NCBI GenBank assembly: GCA_902768985.1
Contig: CACXNA010000008.1
Span: forward strand, 1 to 64,000
Direction: 5' to 3'
DNA: 64,000 bases
Source: an uncultured Bacteroidia bacterium
GTDB taxonomy: Bacteria; Bacteroidota; Bacteroidia; Bacteroidales; UBA932
Numbering within the stretch: the stretch's first letter is position 1; each line of letters begins with the position of its first letter. Both the position numbers and the translations under genes were made by a program. Under the pieces are notes generated by a model. The model saw only the letters and a list, made by a program, of their open reading frames with translations, had not been told where the DNA came from and searched no databases. Below are positions 28,781 through 36,853 of the stretch, one piece after another.

Positions 28781-31441
28781 ATGAAAAAGATCAAACACAT
28801 ACTGGCCCTTGCCGCCCTGCTCGTCGGCGGTGTCTCCTGCACCATCCTCCAGGAAGACGCCTTCTCGACGGATCCCGTCGCTCCCGAGTTCCTGGCCCAC
28901 GGAGATATCCTGATGACCGAGAACACGATGGACGAGGACGTGAACTTCACATGGACGGCCTACCGATTCCTCCCGGAAGGATTGAACTACACCCTCAAGG
29001 CGACGTATATCGAAGACACGAAGGTGCTGCTGACCCTTCCGCAGACTATCTACAAGACCACCAAGACGGATTTCAAGAACCTCCTGTACACCACCTTCCC
29101 GACGCTGCCCGTCAACGACACCTTCGTCCTGTCGTTCCAGGTTTCCGTTACCGACGATAACGGCAAGGAGTATGCGTCCAACGCGATGGGCGTGACCATC
29201 TACGCCTACGGCGACGCCATCGCCCCCGTCATCACGCCGGCCCAGGAAGAACTGGTGCTCGATCCGGCCAGGGCGATGGAAGAGGTGGCACTCCTCTCCT
29301 GGGAGCCCGCCCGTCTCGTCTATGGTGAAAAGGTGAAATACAATGTCTATCTGAGCACCGTGACCGAGGCCATGATGGCCACCAGCGCCCTTGAGCGGGG
29401 AGAGGTCCTGCTGGCCGAAGGCCTTACCGAGACCTCGTTCTCCATGACGGTGGACGCTCTCAACGAGGCCGTCATCGCCGCCGGCGGCGCCGAAGCGGCC
29501 GCCGTGCCCGTCAAATTCCTCGTGGAAGCCTTCTGCGACTCCATGCCGGAAGGCATCAAGGCGGACGCCGGGATGACCGTCACGACCTTTGTCGCCACCT
29601 TCGCGGAGGTCCTGTACCTCCCGGGCAACTATCAGGGTTGGACGCCGTCAACGGCTCCTACGCTGAAGCTCTCCGGCTCGGTCAAGGGCTATTACGAGGG
29701 CATCGTTGACCTGACCAACCAGGACGGCGGCAACACCCAGTTCAAGTTCTGCCCGGAGCCCGACTGGGGCAACGACTTCGGCGGCACCGTGACCATCGGC
29801 GGCAAGGAAGGCGTCTATGTCCTCGCAGACGGCACTGTGGGCGCGAGCACCAACATCGAAGTCCCGTCCGACATCTACCTGATCCAGCTCAACAAGAAGC
29901 TGAACAAGCTCCGGATGATCAGCATCAAGAGCCTGGGTGCCATCGGCACCGCGTTCGGCAGCTGGGATCAGGAAGTCCCGATGGAATGGGACAAGGAAAA
30001 CAATGTATTCACCGTGACCGCGGACATCGTCCCGGGTGAGTACAAGTTCCGCCTCAACAACGACTGGGACTTCTCCATCGACAACTCCAACGGCGTGAAC
30101 GGCGGCGGCAGCAACTACGAGACCTCCCTGTCCGGCAACTACAAAGTGACCGTTGATATGGGCAGCCACCCGTACACGGTGAAATTCGCCAACACGTCCT
30201 TCCCGGAGAAGCTTTACGTCCCCGGCTCCCACAACGGCTGGGACCACACCGCAACGGTCCTCACCGGTGACGGCGAAGGCCACTACGAGGGCTTTGCCAA
30301 GATCGGCGGCGAGTGGGGCTTCAAGCTTACCAGCCGGCCGTGCTGGAAAGACGACGGCGCGACGGTCTGGGGCCGGAACGACGACGTGGCCGTGGTCACG
30401 GATGACGTGACCGGCACGATCATTTTCGGCATCATGGAGGACGGCGGCAATATCGAGGAGGGCACCACGACGGCCTACAGCTACATCCGGGTCGATCTGG
30501 AGAACCTGGAGGTCCGCACGGTCCCCGTGAACACCCTGGGCATCATCGGCGGTTTCAACGGCTGGTCCGAGGATTACGCGACCTTCACCTATGACGAACA
30601 GAACAACGTCTGGACCGCCTCCCGGGTCGAAATTCAGAAGGGCATCGAGTGGAAGATCCGCTCCAACCAGAGTTGGGACAACGACGACTTCTTCCGGGCC
30701 AACCTGGGCTTCGGCGAGGACAAGAGTTTCGACAATCTCGTCGAGCACGGCGGCAACATATCGGTTGCCGAGAGCGGCATCTATGACCTGACTCTCTCCA
30801 TCGCAACCCGCCCGTTCAAGCTGACCCTCACCAAGGTCGGCGAATCCCAGGATCCGGAACTCCCGGAGGAAATGTTCATGGTCGGCGAAGGTATCGTGGA
30901 CTGGAGCACCTTCCTCCCGATGACGCCGTTCCATTCGCAGGCCGGCATGTTCTGGGCCATCCGCTACATCGAGGCGGGCAAGGGCTTCAAGTTCGCGCCG
31001 GAGGCCGGCTGGGGCAAGGATTTCTGCCAGCTGGACACCAACGAGGGCTTCACGGTCGACGGAGGCAACTGCTATGTCTCCGAGACCGGCATCTACTGCA
31101 TCGGCATCGACATGGACGGCAGCAGGCTCATTGTCGAGCCCGCCAAGGTGTACGGCATCGGAACGGCATGGGACGGGGACTGGATCCCGGCCGATGCGGA
31201 CAATCTCTTCACCGTTGATGGAACGACGCTCGTCGGCACCGCATCCAGTGACGGCACTGTCCGCACCTTTGTCCACAGCGCGCTCCTGCCTTCCGTGGAC
31301 AACTGGTGGCATGCCGAGTTCGTTCCGCTGAACGGCGAGATCTCGTATCGCGCCACCGGCGGTGATCCCGCCGACGTCCCTGTCACGGCCGGCCAGAAGA
31401 TCATTTACGACTTCAATGCCGGCACGGGCGTGATCGAATAA
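28781..31441 (+). CDS. SusF-like multi-domain starch-binding lipoprotein
   Basis: The 886-residue lipoprotein (lipobox GGVSCTI) has SusE-type Ig-like domains in its first 270 residues. Six repeats of the SusE/F binding module follow, starting near residues 277 (LYLPGNYQGW), 386 (LGAIGTAFGSWDQ), 479 (LYVPGSHNGWD), 587 (LGIIGGFNGWSE), 699 (MFMVGEGIVDW) and 789 (VYGIGTAWDGDW). SusF of B. thetaiotaomicron has three such modules, so this is an expanded version. The upstream ATG at 28766 was rejected because it would bury the signal peptide. A strong terminator follows. Confidence 0.88.
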   Translation: MKKIKHILALAALLVGGVSCTILQEDAFSTDPVAPEFLAHGDILMTENTMDEDVNFTWTAYRFLPEGLNYTLKATYIEDTKVLLTLPQTIYKTTKTDFKNLLYTTFPTLPVNDTFVLSFQVSVTDDNGKEYASNAMGVTIYAYGDAIAPVITPAQEELVLDPARAMEEVALLSWEPARLVYGEKVKYNVYLSTVTEAMMATSALERGEVLLAEGLTETSFSMTVDALNEAVIAAGGAEAAAVPVKFLVEAFCDSMPEGIKADAGMTVTTFVATFAEVLYLPGNYQGWTPSTAPTLKLSGSVKGYYEGIVDLTNQDGGNTQFKFCPEPDWGNDFGGTVTIGGKEGVYVLADGTVGASTNIEVPSDIYLIQLNKKLNKLRMISIKSLGAIGTAFGSWDQEVPMEWDKENNVFTVTADIVPGEYKFRLNNDWDFSIDNSNGVNGGGSNYETSLSGNYKVTVDMGSHPYTVKFANTSFPEKLYVPGSHNGWDHTATVLTGDGEGHYEGFAKIGGEWGFKLTSRPCWKDDGATVWGRNDDVAVVTDDVTGTIIFGIMEDGGNIEEGTTTAYSYIRVDLENLEVRTVPVNTLGIIGGFNGWSEDYATFTYDEQNNVWTASRVEIQKGIEWKIRSNQSWDNDDFFRANLGFGEDKSFDNLVEHGGNISVAESGIYDLTLSIATRPFKLTLTKVGESQDPELPEEMFMVGEGIVDWSTFLPMTPFHSQAGMFWAIRYIEAGKGFKFAPEAGWGKDFCQLDTNEGFTVDGGNCYVSETGIYCIGIDMDGSRLIVEPAKVYGIGTAWDGDWIPADADNLFTVDGTTLVGTASSDGTVRTFVHSALLPSVDNWWHAEFVPLNGEISYRATGGDPADVPVTAGQKIIYDFNAGTGVIE

Positions 31442-31464
31442 TCGTTCTCCCGGCTCCATGAAAA

Positions 31465-31494
31465 AAAAGCGCCAATCTTCGGGTTGGCGCTTTT
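31465..31494 (+). terminator. Terminator after the SusC-SusF gene set
   Basis: AAAAGCGCCAA and TTGGCGCTTTT form an 11-bp stem around a UUCG-type loop, followed by a T-rich tract. It lies 24 bp after the SusF-like stop. Confidence 0.85.
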
Positions 31495-31504
31495 GTTTTT
31501 TTTG

Positions 31505-31512
31505 TATATTTG
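31505..31512 (+). promoter_or_regulatory. -7 box TATATTTG of the amylase operon
   Basis: TATATTTG lies 32 nt before the ATG at 31545 and right after the terminator. No good -33 box is seen because the terminator stem occupies that area. The box shows that the enzyme genes have their own promoter. Confidence 0.6.
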
Positions 31513-31544
31513 TAAATTTCCCTGCAGAAAACAATCATTTCGCC

Positions 31545-33806
31545 ATGAAAAGATTCCTCATATTTTTGGCAGGGATGGCGCTGCTGGCCGCCTGCGAGAA
31601 GCCGACCGGAGCGGAGCAGCAGAACACGCTCTCCGTCTCCCCCAAATCCCTTTCTTTCCAGACCGCCGGGGAGTCTAAACTCTCCCTGACCGTCTCCAGC
31701 AACATCCGCTGGACCGCCACCGTGGCCAACGGCGGCTCCTGGTGTTCCCTGTCCGCCTATACCGACGAAGGCAACGCCACCTTGGACGTCACCGCCGTCA
31801 CCAACCTGACAGACCAGCCCCGTACGACCGAAATCACGTTTGCGGCGAGCGGCTGCTCTCCTGTCTCCGTCAGCGTCAGCCAGGTGGCGGGCGAGGCCCA
31901 GGACAAAACCGTCACGCAGACGCTCACGGCCGAAGACCTGTCCTGGGACGGGGAGAAACGTGCCAATGTCACTTACCAGCTGAACGTGTACAGCTTTGCC
32001 GACTCCGACGGAGACGGATGGGGCGACCTGCGCGGCGTGACGCAGCACCTCGACTACTTCGACGAGCTCGGCGTAAGCGCCCTCTGGCTGTCTCCGGTGC
32101 AGACTTCCATGTCCTACCACGGATACGATGTCATTGACTACAACGAGATTAATCCCAAGCTCGGCACGGAGGACGATTTCCGGGAATTAATCGACATGGC
32201 CAAAGCCCGGGGTATCAAAATTTATATGGACTATGTGCTGAACCATACCGGCAACGAAAATCCCTGGTTCAAGGCTGCCTGCGTCAATCCAGGCAGCCCG
32301 TATCGCAACTATTATGTGTTTGAAGACAAACCCGGCGAATCCGTCACCGGCGGGATGGGCACCTGGCACACGTCTTCCAGCGGCGAGCTCGGATACCACG
32401 GCCTGTTGCATTTCAAACTGGACGTATCGAATGCTTCCCAGCCCAGACTGACCGTCACGCAAGCGACCGGCGCCGCACAGAGCGGGAACACGGACACCTC
32501 GGTCAAGTGGTTCATCTACGACAACAACGCCATCCGGATGTACAAGACCGGGACCAATCTCTACGAGATTACGCTCGCCATCGACAATGACTGGGGGGTC
32601 CTGGTCAAGGATGACGCCACGCAGTGGGACAATCACAAGTGGGGAGCCCGGGCGGACGACAAACTGGTCGAATTCGGCACGCCCAAAACCCTGGTCAAGG
32701 GAAGCGCCGCCAACGATCTCATCTTCGGGGGCACATCCGTCCAGTATTACGCGAGCTTCGGCGCTTCGATGCCCGACCTGTATTACGGCCCGGCCGCCAG
32801 CGCCGCCACGTCACCGGCCTTCAAGGCCCTTGTGGCTTCCGTCGACAAGTGGATCCAACTGGGCGTGGCGGGCCTGCGCCTCGACGCCGTGATCTGGATC
32901 TACCAGAAAAACACCACGGCCAACGTGGCCTTCCTCAAACAGTGGTATGACAGCTGCAACACCCTCTGGAAGGCCAACGGCGGCCAGGGGGATTTCTATA
33001 TGGTGGGCGAGGCCTGGTGCGACAACGCGGAGGAGATGGCGCCCTACTACGAGGGGCTGCCGTCCAACTTCAATTTCTACTACTGGTACACCCTCAAGGA
33101 CCGCATCGGCAAGGGCAAGGGCGATGATTTCGCGACGACGCTCGTTTCTTTCCAGAAACAGTTCAGGAAATACCGTTCCGACTTCATCGACGCCATCAAA
33201 CTCTCCAACCATGACGAGGACCGCGCCGCCGAGGATCTCGGCCGGAGCCTGGCCAAGGAAAAACTGGCCGCCGCCGTGCTGCTGACCTCACCGGGCAAGC
33301 CCTACATCTATCAGGGCGAAGAACTCGGCTACTGGGGCAGCAAAGGCAAGGGAGACGAGTACGTCCGCACACCCATCAAGTGGACGCGCAGCGGTGCCGT
33401 GCCTTCCGCAGCCCTGAGCGGTAAAGTGGACAACAATATGCTCTCTGCCGAGATCAGCGTGGAGGCGCAAAATGAAAACGAGGCATCGCTGCTGCGTCTC
33501 TATCAATGCTTCTCGCAGCTCCGCAACGAATACAAGGCCCTCGCCGGCGGCGAAATGACGCCCGTAAATACGTCCAGCAGTGCCCTCAGCGCCTGGACCG
33601 TGACTTCGGACGGACAGACGGCGCTCGTGGTCCACAATTTCAGCGGCAGCAAGGCCGCGGCGTCTTTCGACACGCAGGACCTCAGCCGCTGCGTGGCCCT
33701 CACCGGCACCGCCACCTTGAAGACTACCTCCCGGGGCGATGTGGTCTCCGACCGCGTCCTTACCCTGGATCCGTATTCGTCCGCCGTTTTCATCCTGCAC
33801 AATTAA
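31545..33806 (+). CDS. SusG-like GH13 alpha-amylase lipoprotein with N-terminal BACON domain
   Basis: The 753-residue lipoprotein (lipobox LLAACEK) has a BACON domain (about 27-115: LSVSPKSLSFQTAGESKLSL). The GH13 barrel then begins (VTYQLNVYSFADSDGDGWGD). Catalytic residues are D447 (LRLDAV), E489 (VGEAW) and D557 (NHDED). Between GHG-like HTSSSGELGYHG and MPDLYYG lies an inserted beta domain (about 290-405) placed as CBM58 is in SusG. It should cut starch at the cell surface. The ATG at 31458 was rejected because it lies in the terminator and before the promoter. Confidence 0.93.
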   Translation: MKRFLIFLAGMALLAACEKPTGAEQQNTLSVSPKSLSFQTAGESKLSLTVSSNIRWTATVANGGSWCSLSAYTDEGNATLDVTAVTNLTDQPRTTEITFAASGCSPVSVSVSQVAGEAQDKTVTQTLTAEDLSWDGEKRANVTYQLNVYSFADSDGDGWGDLRGVTQHLDYFDELGVSALWLSPVQTSMSYHGYDVIDYNEINPKLGTEDDFRELIDMAKARGIKIYMDYVLNHTGNENPWFKAACVNPGSPYRNYYVFEDKPGESVTGGMGTWHTSSSGELGYHGLLHFKLDVSNASQPRLTVTQATGAAQSGNTDTSVKWFIYDNNAIRMYKTGTNLYEITLAIDNDWGVLVKDDATQWDNHKWGARADDKLVEFGTPKTLVKGSAANDLIFGGTSVQYYASFGASMPDLYYGPAASAATSPAFKALVASVDKWIQLGVAGLRLDAVIWIYQKNTTANVAFLKQWYDSCNTLWKANGGQGDFYMVGEAWCDNAEEMAPYYEGLPSNFNFYYWYTLKDRIGKGKGDDFATTLVSFQKQFRKYRSDFIDAIKLSNHDEDRAAEDLGRSLAKEKLAAAVLLTSPGKPYIYQGEELGYWGSKGKGDEYVRTPIKWTRSGAVPSAALSGKVDNNMLSAEISVEAQNENEASLLRLYQCFSQLRNEYKALAGGEMTPVNTSSSALSAWTVTSDGQTALVVHNFSGSKAAASFDTQDLSRCVALTGTATLKTTSRGDVVSDRVLTLDPYSSAVFILHN

Positions 33807-33817
33807 ACAGAACGCTC

Positions 33818-34873
33818 ATGATTCGGAAACAGCATATTCTCACCCTTCTCGCGGCGGCGGCTTTCTTGTGCGTCTGCTGCGGAAAAGCACCTCAAACCAC
33901 CCCGGAGACCCCGCCTGAGGTGGAGCCGGAAAGCTTCTTCTGCAAGGGCGCCGACATCAGCTGGGTCACGGAGATGGAGGGCAAGGGGTACAAGTTCTAC
34001 AACGCCGCCGGGCAGGAGCGCGAGCTCACCGCCCTGATGAAGGAGATCGGCTGCAACGCCATCCGCCTGCGCGTGTGGGTGAACCCCACGGGCGGCTGGA
34101 ACGGCCAGGCGGACGTGGTCGCGAAAGCGAAACGCGCCCAGGCATTGGGCCTGAAGCTGTTGATCGACTTCCACTACAGCGACTCCTGGGCCGACCCCGG
34201 CAAGCAGACCGTCCCCGCCGCCTGGCAGGGGAAGGACGCCACCGCGATGGCCGCGGCCGTGAAGGCGCACACGCAGGAAGTCCTGCAGGCGCTGAAGGCC
34301 GCTGGCGTGGATGTCGCCTGGGTGCAAGTGGGCAACGAAACCACGAACGGCATGCTCTGGGACAGCGGCAAGGTGGCCGGCTCGTCGGCGGGGCAGTTCG
34401 TCAATTATTTCCACGCCGGGCGGGAGGCCGTCAAGGCCCTCTATCCGCAGGCGCAGGTCATCCTGCACCTGGACAACGCTTGGAACCTCGGCACGCTGAA
34501 CTGGTTCCTCGCCCTGATGAAGGGCCGCTCGCTGGACTACGACATCCTGGGCCTGTCGCTCTATCCTTCTTATTGGGAGAGCGGCGCCTATCCCGACTGG
34601 ACGCCGAAGGTGCAGCAGTTCGTCAGCAACCTGCCGACCCTGTACCAGAACTACGGGAAGCCTGTCATGCTGGTGGAGTTCGGCATGCCGGCCAGCGAGC
34701 CCGCCAAGGCGAAGGCCGCGCTGCAATACCTGATGCAGAACACGCAGAAGCTCGATTACTTCCAGGGCATCTTCTACTGGGAGCCGGAGGCCGAACATGA
34801 CCGCAACGGCTATGACTACGGCGCTTTCTCCGGCGGCAAGCCGACGGCTGCGCTGGATCCGTTTGGACAATAA
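33818..34873 (+). CDS. GH53 endo-beta-1,4-galactanase lipoprotein
   Basis: The 351-residue lipoprotein (AAAFLCVCCGK) has the GH53 sequence FCKGADISWVTEMEGKGYKF and NAIRLRVWVNP. The acid/base is E174 (QVGNETTNGMLWD) and the nucleophile E287 (MLVEFGMP). GH53 enzymes cut beta-1,4-galactan of type I arabinogalactan, not starch. It sits between two amylase genes, 11 nt after the SusG-like stop, so it belongs to the same operon. Its presence suggests the locus also serves galactan or mixed plant cell-wall material. Confidence 0.93.
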   Translation: MIRKQHILTLLAAAAFLCVCCGKAPQTTPETPPEVEPESFFCKGADISWVTEMEGKGYKFYNAAGQERELTALMKEIGCNAIRLRVWVNPTGGWNGQADVVAKAKRAQALGLKLLIDFHYSDSWADPGKQTVPAAWQGKDATAMAAAVKAHTQEVLQALKAAGVDVAWVQVGNETTNGMLWDSGKVAGSSAGQFVNYFHAGREAVKALYPQAQVILHLDNAWNLGTLNWFLALMKGRSLDYDILGLSLYPSYWESGAYPDWTPKVQQFVSNLPTLYQNYGKPVMLVEFGMPASEPAKAKAALQYLMQNTQKLDYFQGIFYWEPEAEHDRNGYDYGAFSGGKPTAALDPFGQ

Positions 34874-34885
34874 TAACCACGTAAT

Positions 34886-36853
34886 ATGAAAAGATTTCTG
34901 GCAATAATAACCTTGGTCGCCCTGGCGGTCTGCTGCCAACCGGCAGCTGACTATTCCAGCGTGCCTGAGGCCTCCGACGCGCAGATCCAGCGCGTAGAAC
35001 CCCTTTGCTGGTGGGCCGGCATGAACACGCCGCTGCAGCTGATGGTGCAGGGCCCCGGCATCAGTACCTTCGACGTGGCCGTCGAAGGCCGCGGCCTGAG
35101 CGTGACGGCCGTCCACCCGGCGGACAACCCCAACTTCCTCTTCCTCGATATGGCGGTGAAGGCCCCGGGCGAATACAACCTCGTCTTTACCAAGGGTTTG
35201 GAACAGTTCAAGTACCCCTACGTCATCCGCGAGCGCGCGGCCGGCAGCCGGGAACGGGAGAGTTTCTCGACTGCGGACATGATTTATCTGATCATGCCCG
35301 ACCGCTTCGCCTCGGCCACGGGCGACAACGATACCGCCTGGCCGGGCGGGGACTATGACGACGGCTCCGCCCGCCCCTGGGCGGTGCCCGTGACGCCGGA
35401 TACGGTGGACCGTACCGACCCCGTAACCCGCCACGGCGGTGACATCCAGGGCATGATCGACCACCTCGACTACATCGCGGACCTCGGAGCGACCGCCATC
35501 TGGTGCACCCCGCTGCTGCTCGACAACCAGCCCCGCGAGTCCTACCACGGCTATGCCTGTGCGGACTACTACCACATCGATCCGCGCTTCGGCGACAATG
35601 CTCTCTACAAACAGTTCGTGGACGCCGCGCACGCGAAGGGCATCAAGGTCATCATGGACATCGTCACCAACCACTGCGGCACCGCCCACTGGTGGATGGA
35701 CAACGCGCCCTTCGCGGACTGGTACCACCCGGCCGAGCCGTATATGCAGATGAACGCCCTCTTCTCCGTCTACATGGACCCGAACGCCTCGGTCCGCGAC
35801 CGGGAGCGCCAGGAGAGCGGCTGGTTCGTCCCTTCCATGCCGGACATGAACCTGGACAACCCCTACGTGCTGAAGTATTTCCAGCAGTGGGCCGTCTGGT
35901 GGATCGAATACGCCGGCTTGGACGGCCTGCGCGTGGATACCTACCCCTACAACGAGCCGGAACCCATGTCGCAGTGGTGCAAGGCCGTGACCGACGAGTA
36001 TCCCAACATGAACATCGTCGGCGAGTGCTGGGACCGGAATATCCCCCAGCTCGCCTACTGGCAGAAGGACAACCCCAACGTGAACGGCTTCAATTCGAAC
36101 CTGCCGTCCATCATGGACTTCCCGCTTGAGAGCGCCATCAAGACCGCCCTCTGCGAGGATTACGTCAACTGGGACGAGGGAATGACGCGCATCTATACCG
36201 TCATCGCCCAGGATTTCGCCTACCGCGACCTGAGCCACATGATGACCTTCTTCGCCAACCACGACCACGCCCGGACGGGCGACGTGCTCCGCGAAGACCC
36301 GGCCCGCATGAAGCTCGCCATCACCCTGCTGGCCACGCTGCGCGGAATCCCCCAGCTCTACTACGGCGACGAAATGATGTTCCTCGAGCGCAAGGATGTT
36401 CCAAGCCATGATGGGGCCAAGCGCATCGACTTCCCGGGCGGCTGGGCAGGCGACCCCGTCAATCTCTTTGACAAGGCCGGCCGCGAGCAGGCGCCCCGCC
36501 AGTACAAATCCGCCGCCGAGCTGTATGACTACACCGCCCGCCTCTTCAACTGGCGCAAGGGCAGCAAGGCCGTGCAGGACGGCAAGACGCTCCATTTCCT
36601 CTCCCGCGCCAACACGGGGGCCACGAACATCACCGACAACACCTACGCCTATTTCCGCTACACGGACACGGACGCGGTATTCGTGTACATCAACAATACC
36701 TTCGAGCCCCGCGCCCTCGACTGGAACCACTACCGTGAATTCGTGGAGGGCCCCGTGGAGGGCCGTGACGTGCTCACCGGAGAGAACATCACCCTCCGGG
36801 ACGGCATCACCATCGCTCCGAAGAGCGCATTCGTAGTAGAATTCAAACGCTGA
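34886..36853 (+). CDS. SusA-like GH13 neopullulanase/cyclomaltodextrinase
   Basis: The 655-residue protein has an exported N-terminus (LALAVCCQPAA, probably lipoprotein). An N-terminal Ig-like cyclomaltodextrinase domain (about 28-125: IQRVEPLCWWAGMNTPLQLM) is followed by the GH13 barrel (DMIYLIMPDRFA). Catalytic residues are D351 (LRVDTY), E380 (VGECW) and D460 (NHDHAR). This is the domain order of SusA and related neopullulanases, which cut maltooligosaccharides in the periplasm. The stop overlaps the start of the GH2 gene (ATGA-type junction at 36851-36855). Confidence 0.93.
   Translation: MKRFLAIITLVALAVCCQPAADYSSVPEASDAQIQRVEPLCWWAGMNTPLQLMVQGPGISTFDVAVEGRGLSVTAVHPADNPNFLFLDMAVKAPGEYNLVFTKGLEQFKYPYVIRERAAGSRERESFSTADMIYLIMPDRFASATGDNDTAWPGGDYDDGSARPWAVPVTPDTVDRTDPVTRHGGDIQGMIDHLDYIADLGATAIWCTPLLLDNQPRESYHGYACADYYHIDPRFGDNALYKQFVDAAHAKGIKVIMDIVTNHCGTAHWWMDNAPFADWYHPAEPYMQMNALFSVYMDPNASVRDRERQESGWFVPSMPDMNLDNPYVLKYFQQWAVWWIEYAGLDGLRVDTYPYNEPEPMSQWCKAVTDEYPNMNIVGECWDRNIPQLAYWQKDNPNVNGFNSNLPSIMDFPLESAIKTALCEDYVNWDEGMTRIYTVIAQDFAYRDLSHMMTFFANHDHARTGDVLREDPARMKLAITLLATLRGIPQLYYGDEMMFLERKDVPSHDGAKRIDFPGGWAGDPVNLFDKAGREQAPRQYKSAAELYDYTARLFNWRKGSKAVQDGKTLHFLSRANTGATNITDNTYAYFRYTDTDAVFVYINNTFEPRALDWNHYREFVEGPVEGRDVLTGENITLRDGITIAPKSAFVVEFKR

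Noticed and set aside
31458-31544. N-terminal extension of the SusG-like amylase
   Set aside because: It starts within the terminator hairpin and before the promoter, and would remove the lipoprotein signal.
33506-33817. N-terminal extension of the GH53 protein by 104 residues
   Set aside because: It overlaps the end of the amylase in another frame; the lipoprotein signal starts at 33818.
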